Part shown: in pieces, positions 15,006 through 22,582 of the stretch
Layout: every line of letters starts with the position of its first letter
Position numbering within the stretch: position 1 is the stretch's first letter
NCBI GenBank assembly: GCA_050692055.1
Contig: JBOGTC010000111.1
Location: forward strand, 1-23,667
DNA: 23,667 nucleotides
Direction: 5' to 3'
From: JBOGTC01 sp050692055
GTDB lineage: Bacteria > Chloroflexota > Limnocylindria > QHBO01
Translations under genes and position numbers: made by a program
Notes under the pieces: generated by a model
What the model saw: the letters and a program-made list of their open reading frames with translations, nothing else
Databases searched by the model: none
Told to the model about the DNA's origin: nothing

Positions 15006-16691
15006 TCAGCGGACCGTGCCGAACAGGATCTCGCGGATGACAGGCATCGGCGGCGTCCCGTGGCTGACGACCGACTCGAGGAACGGGCGCCATGCGAACG
15101 CGCCGCCATTCGCCGCGGCTCGCCGGCGCGCCTCTGCCTCGAGCTCCGCCATCTCGACGCTGCCGAGGTAGTACTCGCACAGCTGCGTGGAGCTGAGGCG
15201 CGCGCGGTTCCACTTCTCGGAGGCCTCGGCCCGCTCCTGGAAGCCGCCCTCGACCATCATCGCCATGGCCTCGTCCTCGGTCATCGTGCCGGTGTGGATG
15301 CGGATGTCCATGAGCGTGTTCGTGATGGCACGCAGGAAGAACTTCCAGTGCACGAGCATGAGTGCCGGATCGTCGGAGCCGTAGCCGACCTCCATCATCA
15401 CCTGGGTCACGTACACGGCCCATCCCTCGGCGAAGACGCCCGAGCCGAAGACGGCGCGCGCCAGCGACGGGGATCGGTTCGACCAGGCCAGCTGGAGATA
15501 GTGGCCGGGAACCGCCTCGTGGATCGTGAGCAGCCGCATCTGGCGCGCGTTGTTCTCGCGCAGCATCGAGGTGACCTGCTCATCGGTCCAGTGGTCGGGC
15601 GCGGGAGTGATGGCGAAGAAGCTGTCCAGGCCCTTGTCGAGCGGCCCGGGCGGGATGAGCATGGCGCCGCCGAAGGCCCGCAGGAACGGCGGAGTCCAGA
15701 TGATCTGGAGCGGATCCTCCGCGAGGCCGATGAGGTCGTGCTCGCGGATGAAGGCCTCGATCCGTTCGTGCTCCGCGCGGCAGAAGTCGAGCAGCTCGTC
15801 CGCCTGCGGGTGGTCGGCCGCGATGGCATCGAGCACGCGGCGGATGACGGTGTCGTCGTCGGTCGGCGGCGCCTCGGAGCCGATCCAGGCGGGCCACAGC
15901 TCGCGCGCCAGGCGGAGCATCTCGGCGCGCACCTCGCCGTACGCGGCGGATGCGCGATTCTCGAGCTCTTGGTGGCTGATCGTGGCCTTCAGCGCATGGC
16001 GGAACTTTCGCTCGTAGAGGTCCGGGCCGAGGCGAAAGTCGCCGCTGGCGTTGGGCAGCAGCCCATCACGCAGCCAGGCCGTGAACGCGTCGACCGCCTC
16101 GATCGCCTCCCTCGCGGCATCATTCACTTCCTGGCGGAGCGCGTCGTCCTCGAGTGACGCCGCTTCGGCGGTTGCCGTGCGACACAGGTCGGCGACGCCC
16201 GTGATGGTGTCCACCGCCTTCTCTGTGTGATAGCGGCTGACCGGTCGCCCACCGCCAGCCGTCAGGTTGGCCCTGGCTGCCTCCAGGGCCGCGGGCATGC
16301 CGCGCATGCGCGCCGCGGCGCTGCGCAGCCGGTCGGGCAGCGGCGCGAACTCGCGACTCAGCAGGCCAAAGAGCCCGCCGCCGAACAGGTAGACGTAGGT
16401 GATGGGGCTCCAGTGCAGCTCGTCGAGCTCTTCTTCATGGAACCGGAGCGCATCGATTTCGGCCAGCAGCACGTGGCGGTCGATCGCGTCATCGCCCGAG
16501 GCTCCATCGGTCTCGAGCGCCTCGAAGCCAGCTCGGGCACCGGCCAGGAAGGCAACGCGGGCACGGCGGCCCGCATCGGTCAGGTCAGGCCAGGCGTGGT
16601 CGTGGTCGTGGTTCCCCGCCTGGGTGGCCGTCACCGGGTAGTGTCGGAAGAGGTCGGCGAAGAAGGCGTCCTGCGCCTCGGCGAAGCTCAT
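15006..16691 (-). CDS. DUF885 family metallopeptidase-like protein
   Basis: The 561-residue protein has the DUF885 zinc-site signature HEAVPGHYLQ (391-400), with His391, Glu392 and His397, and a downstream glutamate in GVFAEGWAVY (Glu422). These match the gluzincin pattern HExxxxH ... E seen across DUF885. The N-terminal half is helical. There is no signal peptide, so it should act in the cytoplasm. Members are annotated as carboxypeptidase-like or X-Pro dipeptidyl-like, but few are characterised, so the substrate is open. The length is normal. The ATG at 16691 is preceded by the palindromic CATGCGCGCATG and by a poor CACCAT box. It is 82 nt downstream of the amidase, separated by a strong terminator. 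Confidence 0.93.
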   Translation of the reverse strand: MSFAEAQDAFFADLFRHYPVTATQAGNHDHDHAWPDLTDAGRRARVAFLAGARAGFEALETDGASGDDAIDRHVLLAEIDALRFHEEELDELHWSPITYVYLFGGGLFGLLSREFAPLPDRLRSAAARMRGMPAALEAARANLTAGGGRPVSRYHTEKAVDTITGVADLCRTATAEAASLEDDALRQEVNDAAREAIEAVDAFTAWLRDGLLPNASGDFRLGPDLYERKFRHALKATISHQELENRASAAYGEVRAEMLRLARELWPAWIGSEAPPTDDDTVIRRVLDAIAADHPQADELLDFCRAEHERIEAFIREHDLIGLAEDPLQIIWTPPFLRAFGGAMLIPPGPLDKGLDSFFAITPAPDHWTDEQVTSMLRENNARQMRLLTIHEAVPGHYLQLAWSNRSPSLARAVFGSGVFAEGWAVYVTQVMMEVGYGSDDPALMLVHWKFFLRAITNTLMDIRIHTGTMTEDEAMAMMVEGGFQERAEASEKWNRARLSSTQLCEYYLGSVEMAELEAEARRRAAANGGAFAWRPFLESVVSHGTPPMPVIREILFGTVR

Positions 16692-16726
16692 GCGCGCATG
16701 GTGCCAGAGACGCCATGGCGAGGAGA

Positions 16727-16749
16727 GGCCGCCGGCTCTGCCGGCGGCC
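16727..16749 (-). terminator. Strong hairpin terminator after the amidase gene
   Basis: GGCCGCCGGC (16727-16736) and GCCGGCGGCC (16740-16749) form a perfect 10-bp stem around a 3-nt loop, 24 nt past the amidase stop and before the DUF885 start. There is no T-run. Confidence 0.65.
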
Positions 16750-16773
16750 CCTGTCTCGGCTTCGACGGCGGCG

Positions 16774-18387
16774 CTAGTCCAAGGTCGGAAGGAACGACGG
16801 CGGGACCCGCACCTGCGTCGCCTGCTCGAACGAGAAGGCGAGCGCGATCAGCGTCGGCTCGTCCCACCGGCCGCCGATGAACGACACCCCGACCGGCAGT
16901 GCGCCGTCGACGTAGCCGGCCGGCACGGTGACGTTGGCGTAGCCGGCGACCGCGGCCGGCGTCGACGACCCGACGAACGTCGAGAAGTCGCCGCCAAGGT
17001 CGCCGTTTACCGGGTCGGTGACCCACGCCGGTCCATTCGTGGGCGCGATGATCGCGTCGAGGTCGTTCGCCGTCATGGTGTCGTCGACCGCGGCCTGGGC
17101 GATCGAGTTCGCCTCCTGGCGGGCGGCGATGCAGTCCGGGTCGGCACGCCCATCGGTGTCCTGGGCGAGCTCGAAGATCAGCGAGTTCCACGGCCCCTCG
17201 AGGTCCGGGTTGGCATCGTTGAAGTCAATCAGCGCCTGCAGCGTCTTGGGGTAGCCCGCGGTCGTGTACGTCTCCAGGTAGCCGGCGATGTCGTCCTTGA
17301 ACTCGCAGAGCAGTGCCGTGAACTCCGGCTCGAACGCAGGCTCGATGGGGATGTTCGTCGGATCGACGATGGTCGCGCCGGCGTCCACGAGCGCCGTGAT
17401 CGTCACCTCCATGATCGCGTCCACGTCGGGATCGATGCCGAACGTGCCCTGCCGCCAGACACCGATGCGCGCCCCCTCGAGCCCGTCGAGGTCCAGGAAC
17501 TGGGTGTAGTCGGTGTAGGCGTTGCCGGCCTGGGCGGCGGTCGCCGGATCGGCCGGATCGACGCCGGTCATCGCCCCGAGCAGTACGGCCGCGTCGGTGA
17601 CGTTGCGGGCCATCGGACCGGCGGTGTCCTGGTCGGCCGAGATCGGGACGATTCCCTCTCGGCTAAGGAGCCCGACCGTCGGCTTGATGCCGACGACGCT
17701 GTTGGCGCCCGACGGGCAGACGATCGAACCGTCCGTCTCCGTCCCGACCGCGGCCACGGCGAGGTCGGCCGAGGCAACGACGCCCGATCCCGAGCTGGAG
17801 CCGCACGGGTTGCGGTCGAGCACGTACGCCATGCTGCCCTGGCCGCCGATCCCGCTCCAGCCGCTCGACGACGGGGACGACCGGAAGTTGGCCCACTCGG
17901 ACAGGTTCGCCTTGCCGATGACCAGGGCGCCGGCGGCGCGGAGCTGCGCGACGATGAACGCATCGGACGGAGTGCTGCCGGCGAGCGCCCACGATCCGGC
18001 CGTGGTCGGCATCCCGGTCGTGTTGATGTTGTCCTTCACGATGATCGGGATCCCCAGCAGCGGTCGGTCGTCGCCCTGCCGGCGGGCGCGGTCCGCCGCG
18101 ATCGCATCAAAGAGCGCCGTGGGACTGACGGTGATGACCGCCTTCAGCTCGTCATTCAGCTGCCTGATCCGGCGCAGGTAGAACTGGGTCAGCTGGACCG
18201 ACGTCAGCCGGTGGGCGTCCATCAGCGCCTGGAGCTCCGGGATCGTCGTCGAATCGATGTCGATTCCGGCGACTCTGGTCGAGGTGTCCTGCCGCGCCAG
18301 CCCGACCGGGGCGGCGATCGCCGACACGCTCAACACGAGCGTCAGCGTTATGACAAGGCCGATGGACCGACGAACTAGGCTGCTCAT
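16774..18387 (-). CDS. Secreted amidase, amidase-signature family
   Basis: The 537-residue protein starts with a signal peptide (MSSLVRRSIGLVITLTLVLSVSAIA, quoted as RRSIGLVITLTLVLSVS for the core) and has the Ser-cisSer-Lys machinery: Lys118 in IIVKDNI, the GSSSGSG loop at 196-202 (cis-Ser) and nucleophile Ser221 in GTETDGSIVCPSG. Such enzymes hydrolyse amides, some acting on peptides or aryl amides. Location outside the membrane suggests nutrient scavenging. GatA activity is unlikely because of the signal peptide and the lack of GatB/C. A strong GGAGGT at 18395-18400, 7 nt before the ATG, fixes the start at 18387 over a longer open extension. A TTGACA hexamer lies at 18460-18465 on the minus strand, but no good -10 was found at the right distance. 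Confidence 0.94.
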   Translation of the reverse strand: MSSLVRRSIGLVITLTLVLSVSAIAAPVGLARQDTSTRVAGIDIDSTTIPELQALMDAHRLTSVQLTQFYLRRIRQLNDELKAVITVSPTALFDAIAADRARRQGDDRPLLGIPIIVKDNINTTGMPTTAGSWALAGSTPSDAFIVAQLRAAGALVIGKANLSEWANFRSSPSSSGWSGIGGQGSMAYVLDRNPCGSSSGSGVVASADLAVAAVGTETDGSIVCPSGANSVVGIKPTVGLLSREGIVPISADQDTAGPMARNVTDAAVLLGAMTGVDPADPATAAQAGNAYTDYTQFLDLDGLEGARIGVWRQGTFGIDPDVDAIMEVTITALVDAGATIVDPTNIPIEPAFEPEFTALLCEFKDDIAGYLETYTTAGYPKTLQALIDFNDANPDLEGPWNSLIFELAQDTDGRADPDCIAARQEANSIAQAAVDDTMTANDLDAIIAPTNGPAWVTDPVNGDLGGDFSTFVGSSTPAAVAGYANVTVPAGYVDGALPVGVSFIGGRWDEPTLIALAFSFEQATQVRVPPSFLPTLD

Positions 18388-18394
18388 CGCTGTG

Positions 18395-18400
18395 ACCTCC
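18395..18400 (-). promoter_or_regulatory. Ribosome binding site of the amidase gene
   Basis: GGAGGT with a 7-nt spacer before ATG 18387. It is the strongest Shine-Dalgarno in the window, where most genes look leaderless. Confidence 0.8.
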
Positions 18401-18538
18401 ACGGACTGCGAGTGTGCCGGGGGCTCGGACGGCAGGGTACGGATCAATAGAACGCCCCGTGTCAAGCCCTCCGTGGACTCGGCCGTTACCTACCACCCGC
18501 GGCAACCGGCCGGGCGCCAACATGGGGCGGCCGGAGGG

Positions 18539-18544
18539 TACCCT
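18539..18544 (+). promoter_or_regulatory. -10 box (TACCCT) of the AlaX gene, leaderless
   Basis: TACCCT plus 6 nt leads to GTG 18551. There is no Shine-Dalgarno sequence, and the box decides the start. Confidence 0.5.
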
Positions 18545-18550
18545 TGCGCC

Positions 18551-19279
18551 GTGAGCGACAACGTCTGCTACACCGATGCGTACGCGCGCCAGACCGATGC
18601 CGTCGTGGTCGAGACCGATACCGACGCCAGCGCCGTCCTCCTCGACCGCACCGTCTTCTACCCCGGCGGGGGTGGACAGCCCGCCGATACCGGCACGCTC
18701 GAGGGCGACAGCGGCGGCACCTGGCGCGTCACCGGCGCCCAGAAGCGGGGCGACGACATCTGGCACACCGTCGATGCAGGCTCGGAGCTGCCGGCGGTCG
18801 ACACGCAGGTCATCGCCGAGCTGGACTGGCAGCGCCGCCACGAGCTGATGCGCACCCACTCCGCGCTTCACGTGCTGTGCGGCGTCATCTGGCGCGATCA
18901 CTCGGCCTCGGTGACCGGCGGCAACATGGAGCCGCTCAGCGGGCGCATGGACTTCGAGTTCGAGACGATGCGAGCGGAGCTCGTGGCGGAGATCGAGAAG
19001 CGGGTGAACGAGGAGATCGCGGCCGATCGCGAGATCCGGGTCGCCGTCCTGCCGCGCGAGGAGGCGTTCGCCATCCCCGACCTCATCCGCACCAAGCTCA
19101 ACCTGCTGCCCGAGGGAATCGAGGAGGTCCGGACCATCGAGATCGTTGGCCTCGACCTCCAGGCGGATGGGGGCACGCACGTGGCCCGCACGGGCGAAAT
19201 CGGCCGCGTCCGCGTCACCGGCTACGAGTCGAAAGGTCGCATCAACAAGCGCATCCGAATCGCGGTGGCCGACGACTGA
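18551..19279 (+). CDS. Alanyl-tRNA editing protein (AlaX family)
   Basis: The 242-residue protein matches free-standing AlaX of the medium class. It has the beta-barrel hallmark TVFYPGGGGQPADTG (34-48), the zinc motif HxxxH (His103 and His107 in RTHSALHVL) and the second motif DGGTHVARTGEIG (206-218). It hydrolyses Ser-tRNA(Ala) or Gly-tRNA(Ala) to protect translation. In alanyl-tRNA synthetase and many AlaX proteins the second motif starts CGGTHV; here the zinc-ligand position is Asp206. The frame is open upstream to 18257, but that part overlaps the divergent amidase gene and has no family match. The leaderless TACCCT box supports GTG 18551. Convergent with the methyltransferase, 22 nt apart. 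Confidence 0.92.
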   Translation: MSDNVCYTDAYARQTDAVVVETDTDASAVLLDRTVFYPGGGGQPADTGTLEGDSGGTWRVTGAQKRGDDIWHTVDAGSELPAVDTQVIAELDWQRRHELMRTHSALHVLCGVIWRDHSASVTGGNMEPLSGRMDFEFETMRAELVAEIEKRVNEEIAADREIRVAVLPREEAFAIPDLIRTKLNLLPEGIEEVRTIEIVGLDLQADGGTHVARTGEIGRVRVTGYESKGRINKRIRIAVADD

Positions 19280-19301
19280 ACGCGCGCAGAGCCGCGGCGC
19301 C

Positions 19302-20684
19302 CTATCGGCGCTCCATCCGGAAGAGCGTGCGCATCGAGTCCTCGATGGGCGCCTCCTCACCGATGCGCCAGTCGGCCTCGAACGCAGCCCGGAACGCGTC
19401 GAGCGTGTAGTCGGGGAAGATATCCGGCCGGGCGGCGAGCAGACGCTGCGTCATCGGGTCTTCCTTTGGCACGAACTCGATGACCAGGTTCCGTCCGATC
19501 TGCGCCAGAAACCCGCTCAGGAGGGTGAACGGCACGTTGTTGCCGATCGCCAGGTGGTGGACGAGCGCCAGCGCCATGACCGCGTCGGCCGGACCACGCT
19601 CGACGACCGATCGCCGCTCGGCCAGCGCCCAGCCGAGGGCGGGCGACGGGTTGGTGAGATCCATCACCAGCGGCAGGACCGATGCGCGCGCCTCCGGCGA
19701 CAGCGATCGCCAATGGCGCTCGACGCTGCCGGCGTCCTGGTCAAAGGCCAGGACGGCCCGACCGTCGCCGGCGGCGACGTCGGAGTAGGTGCCGACGTTG
19801 GCGCCCACGTCCCAGACGACATGCGCGCCAGTGGCGGCGAGCATGCGCTGCACGGCCGCGCGCTTGGCATCGGCGGCCCGCTCGGTGTAGCTGGTCTGGC
19901 GCCCGTACCCCACCCAATGGCCCTTCGGCTCCCAGCGCAACCCCTCGACCGTGCGGCGCAGGTTGTCCAGCAGCGCCTGCTGGCCGAGCTCGGTGACGCG
20001 GCGCTTCGGTGACGCTGCTCCCGAACCGCCCGCGTCGGCTGCGCTGCGCTGCGCCCGCGCGTGCATATGGACGTGAGCCAGCAGGCCGGGGCGCAGGCGC
20101 GTGCGCGCGGGCAGCAGGCGAGCCGCGAGATCGAGCGGGATGCCGTCGATGAAGTCGCGCAGCAGCAGACCCAGGCGCGCATCGCGGTAGGCCATGAGCG
20201 CGATCGGTCCCAGGAAGTGCTCGCAGAACTGGCGGTAGGCAGGCCACGGCTCGGTCGGCTCGGCGACCTCGAACGACAGGGAGTCGATGAGGATCGGCCG
20301 GCCACGGTCGAACTGGATGTTGTATGCGCTCGCGTCCTTCAGTCGCATGCCCACGCGCAGGGCGCGGGCCTGGAGCTCGAGCGTCAACAGCGCCGCCTCG
20401 CGCAGCTGGCTGAATGACCACTCGTACGGATACGAGATCAGGTCGAGATGGCGAGGCTGGATGACGGCGACGGCACCGGGGGCGGCGGCGAGCTCCAGGT
20501 CGGCATCGAGGTGGTCGACCAGCAGTCCGTCCGCCACCAGTGCGGCGTACAAGCCGCGCTCGTGGAAGGCCCGCCAGTCAGCCTCGCCGACGGCCTGGAT
20601 CTGCCGGTAGAGGATCCCGTCGCGCCGAAAGACCTGGCCGGCCGGGTCGCGGAACGAGGCCGGGTCAAGCGAGCCCGGGGTCAG
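19302..20684 (-). CDS. Two-domain class I SAM-dependent methyltransferase, probable CTG start
   Basis: The C-terminal half has methyltransferase motif I VVWDVGANVGTY (about 289-300), then VLAFDQD and ALALVHHLAIGNNVPF, consistent with a Rossmann-fold methyltransferase. The N-terminal half (about 1-180) contains LKDASAYNIQF and PILIDSLSF, where Asp117, Asn122 and Asp134 look like the catalytic loop and metal Asp of protein-kinase-like folds; this is inference. Coding clearly extends upstream of the first standard start (TTG 20552): the segment reads LDPASFRDPAGQVFRRDG and then LYRQI. The only plausible start before the in-frame stop at 20715 is CTG 20684, which overlaps the upstream TGA as CTGA. 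That gives 460 residues. The target is unknown; the neighbours suggest cell-surface glycan work. Confidence 0.85.
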   Translation of the reverse strand: MTPGSLDPASFRDPAGQVFRRDGILYRQIQAVGEADWRAFHERGLYAALVADGLLVDHLDADLELAAAPGAVAVIQPRHLDLISYPYEWSFSQLREAALLTLELQARALRVGMRLKDASAYNIQFDRGRPILIDSLSFEVAEPTEPWPAYRQFCEHFLGPIALMAYRDARLGLLLRDFIDGIPLDLAARLLPARTRLRPGLLAHVHMHARAQRSAADAGGSGAASPKRRVTELGQQALLDNLRRTVEGLRWEPKGHWVGYGRQTSYTERAADAKRAAVQRMLAATGAHVVWDVGANVGTYSDVAAGDGRAVLAFDQDAGSVERHWRSLSPEARASVLPLVMDLTNPSPALGWALAERRSVVERGPADAVMALALVHHLAIGNNVPFTLLSGFLAQIGRNLVIEFVPKEDPMTQRLLAARPDIFPDYTLDAFRAAFEADWRIGEEAPIEDSMRTLFRMERR

Positions 20685-20866
20685 CGCTCGGATCGCTCGT
20701 GCCCGTCGGCGCGCTCAGCGTCCTGCCGGTCCGGGCCACCCCGCAGTCGCGTGACGACGTTGCCGATCGTGCGGCGGAAAAAGAACGGGATCGAGAGTGC
20801 ACCGGCCAGCAGCACCTGGAGCAGCATGCTGCCGGAACCCGGATCGATATACGCCAGGATGCCCAT
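20681..20866 (-). CDS. Small membrane protein with N-terminal YIDPG motif
   Basis: The 61-residue product starts MGILAYIDPGSGSMLLQ, then has one membrane helix (about 14-32) followed by FFFRRTIGNVVTRLRGG and a charged tail. The AYIDPG(T/S)GS N-terminus is, from memory, a recurring feature of short conserved proteins beside sulfatase-like and methyltransferase genes in surface-polysaccharide regions; this could not be checked here. Its stop overlaps the methyltransferase start by 4 nt, so the two are coupled. It is divergent from the membrane sulfatase-like gene across 97 nt. The start is the only ATG that gives the motif. Function unknown; it could anchor or recruit the methyltransferase at the membrane. 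Confidence 0.8.
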   Translation of the reverse strand: MGILAYIDPGSGSMLLQVLLAGALSIPFFFRRTIGNVVTRLRGGPDRQDAERADGHERSER

Positions 20867-20963
20867 CTTGGAGACCTTCGGCTAGTGTTAGGCCGATGTT
20901 AGCCATCTCGGCGCCATCGCGACAGCCGGCACCGGCAGGCGGGGCCGCGAGAGCGGTTGCTGG
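20867..20963. promoter_or_regulatory. Divergent promoter region of the three-gene surface module
   Basis: These 97 bp separate the small YIDPG gene and the sulfatase-like gene. GTTAG occurs twice (about 20886 and 20898), 12 bp apart. No leaderless -10 fits either start, so both transcripts probably have 5' leaders. No palindromic operator is obvious. Confidence 0.35.
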
Positions 20964-22541
20964 ATGAAGCGCCCGGCGGCGGGATGGAGCAGCCTCCCGC
21001 TCCATCCGCTCCTGGTGGCGGCGTACCCGGTGCTGTTCCTGTTCGCGCTGAACGCGGACGACCAGGTCACGCTGCAGCCGCTCTGGATCCCCCTTGCCGC
21101 GGCGGTCGGCGCGGCCGCCGTGGCATTCGGCCTCCTCCTCGTGATCCTGCGCGACCCGCTGCGCGCGGCGCTCGTCACCACGCTGCTGGCGGCACTGTTC
21201 TTCGCCTACGGACATGCCTGGAACCTGGCCGGCGGGTGGCTCGGCAGCCAGGCGCCAATGCTGGTTGCGTGGGCCATCACCGCGGTCGTTGGCATCTACC
21301 TGATCGTGCGCAGCGGCCGTTGGGCGCTGCGGGCGACGCGGGTCCTCAACGTCGTGGCCGCGCTGGCGGTGACGCTCAACCTCGTTGGCCTGGGCATCTA
21401 CATCGCCGATGCGGTGACGCCCGCCGGCATCGCCGGTCCCGTCGGCCGCGTCGGGGCGGCGGCCGGCGAGGTGCCGGCGCATCGGCCGGACATCTATTAC
21501 ATCGTCCTGGATCGCTACGCCAGCGCCAAGGCCCTGGACGAGACGTACGGATTCGACAACAGCGCCTTCTACGCGGCGCTCGAGGAACGCGGCTTCTACG
21601 TGGCCGCGCAGAGCCACGCGAACTACATCAAGACCCCGCTCTCGCTGGTCAGCACGCTCGACATGGACTACCTCAACGGGGAGGCGCTGCGCGCCTCCGC
21701 GAGCTCCGGCGGGGACAACGGACCCATCCACCGCGCGCTGCGCGGCAGGCTCGTCGTGCCGTCCTGGCTCAAGGAGCTCGGCTACGAGTACATCCAGGTC
21801 GCCAATTGGTGGGAGCCGACGCGCGACAACGTCGACGCCGATCGCGTCTTCCGCTACGAGGGCCAGACGGAGTTCACGGCCGCGCTGCTGCAGACCACGC
21901 TGGTGCGCGCCTGGGCCGAGCCATCCGAGCCGGGCGACCCGTGGTCGTGGCCCGTCCTGCGCGCCCACTCCGAGTACGAGCTCGATCGCCTCGAGGAGAT
22001 CCCCTCGCTCCCGGGCCCGAAGTTCGTCTTCGCCCACCTCCTGCTGCCGCACGACCCGTACGTCTTCGATGTGGACGGCAGCTTCATGGACCGCGAGCAG
22101 GTCGCCGAGCAGGGGCATCCCGAGAGCTACCTGCGCCAGCTGCAGTTCATCAGCGGGCGCATCCTCGACATCATCGACGGCATCATCGAGGACTCTGGCC
22201 CGGACTCGATCATCCTGCTGCAGAGCGACGAGGGGCCGTTCCCGGCTCGGTATCGCAGCGACGAGATGGACTTCGATTGGCTTCACGAAGCGAGTGACGC
22301 GGAGCTGGAGGAGAAGCTCGGCATCCTCAACGCCTACCGCCTCCCCGGCGTGGACCCGGAGCAGGCCGGGCTGACGCAATCGATCTCGCCGGTCAACTCG
22401 TTCCGCATCGTGTTCGGCGAGTACTTCGCCGCCGATCTTCCGCTCCTGCCGGACCGCATCTATGCGCATCGGTCGAACAACCGGTTCTACGACTTCTTCG
22501 AGGTCACCCACCGGCTTCGGGCAACGGCCGCGCCTGGATGA
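20964..22541 (+). CDS. Membrane-anchored sulfatase/alkaline-phosphatase-superfamily protein
   Basis: The 525-residue protein has about five membrane helices in the first 150 residues and an extracytoplasmic domain starting RPDIYYIVLDRYAS near residue 173. Asp in VLDRY matches the first metal ligand of the superfamily. Later elements are NYIKTPLSLVS (possible nucleophile Thr), FAHLLLPHDPYVF (His-His) and LLQSDEGPFP, in the place of the usual SDHGE motif. The layout resembles LtaS/EptA-type phosphotransferases. The SDHGE histidine is replaced by Glu, so catalysis is uncertain. It probably modifies an envelope glycan or lipid. The divergent YIDPG and methyltransferase genes look functionally linked. 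The ATG at 20964 has only a weak GAGAGCGG upstream. Confidence 0.85.
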   Translation: MKRPAAGWSSLPLHPLLVAAYPVLFLFALNADDQVTLQPLWIPLAAAVGAAAVAFGLLLVILRDPLRAALVTTLLAALFFAYGHAWNLAGGWLGSQAPMLVAWAITAVVGIYLIVRSGRWALRATRVLNVVAALAVTLNLVGLGIYIADAVTPAGIAGPVGRVGAAAGEVPAHRPDIYYIVLDRYASAKALDETYGFDNSAFYAALEERGFYVAAQSHANYIKTPLSLVSTLDMDYLNGEALRASASSGGDNGPIHRALRGRLVVPSWLKELGYEYIQVANWWEPTRDNVDADRVFRYEGQTEFTAALLQTTLVRAWAEPSEPGDPWSWPVLRAHSEYELDRLEEIPSLPGPKFVFAHLLLPHDPYVFDVDGSFMDREQVAEQGHPESYLRQLQFISGRILDIIDGIIEDSGPDSIILLQSDEGPFPARYRSDEMDFDWLHEASDAELEEKLGILNAYRLPGVDPEQAGLTQSISPVNSFRIVFGEYFAADLPLLPDRIYAHRSNNRFYDFFEVTHRLRATAAPG

Positions 22542-22546
22542 GGATG

Positions 22547-22560
22547 GTTGCATAAGCAAC
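22547..22560. promoter_or_regulatory. Inverted repeat at the pirin-like gene promoter
   Basis: GTTGC-ATAA-GCAAC is a perfect 5-bp dyad with a 4-bp spacer. It lies 11 nt before the TAGCAT box, over the -35 position, and is a possible operator. Confidence 0.4.
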
Positions 22561-22570
22561 TACATTGGCG

Positions 22571-22576
22571 TAGCAT
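22571..22576 (+). promoter_or_regulatory. -10 box (TAGCAT) of the pirin-like gene, leaderless
   Basis: TAGCAT plus 6 nt leads to ATG 22583. There is no Shine-Dalgarno sequence. An out-of-frame ATG overlaps the box. Confidence 0.55.
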
Positions 22577-22582
22577 GGGCGC

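Noticed and set aside
16690..18378. 562-codon plus-strand frame opposite the amidase
   Set aside because: It is antisense to a gene with a full catalytic triad and signal peptide, and has no recognisable domain itself.
20715..22559. 614-codon minus-strand frame opposite the sulfatase-like gene
   Set aside because: It has Arg/Val/Glu-rich shadow composition, no motif, and overlaps the divergent promoter and the small YIDPG gene.
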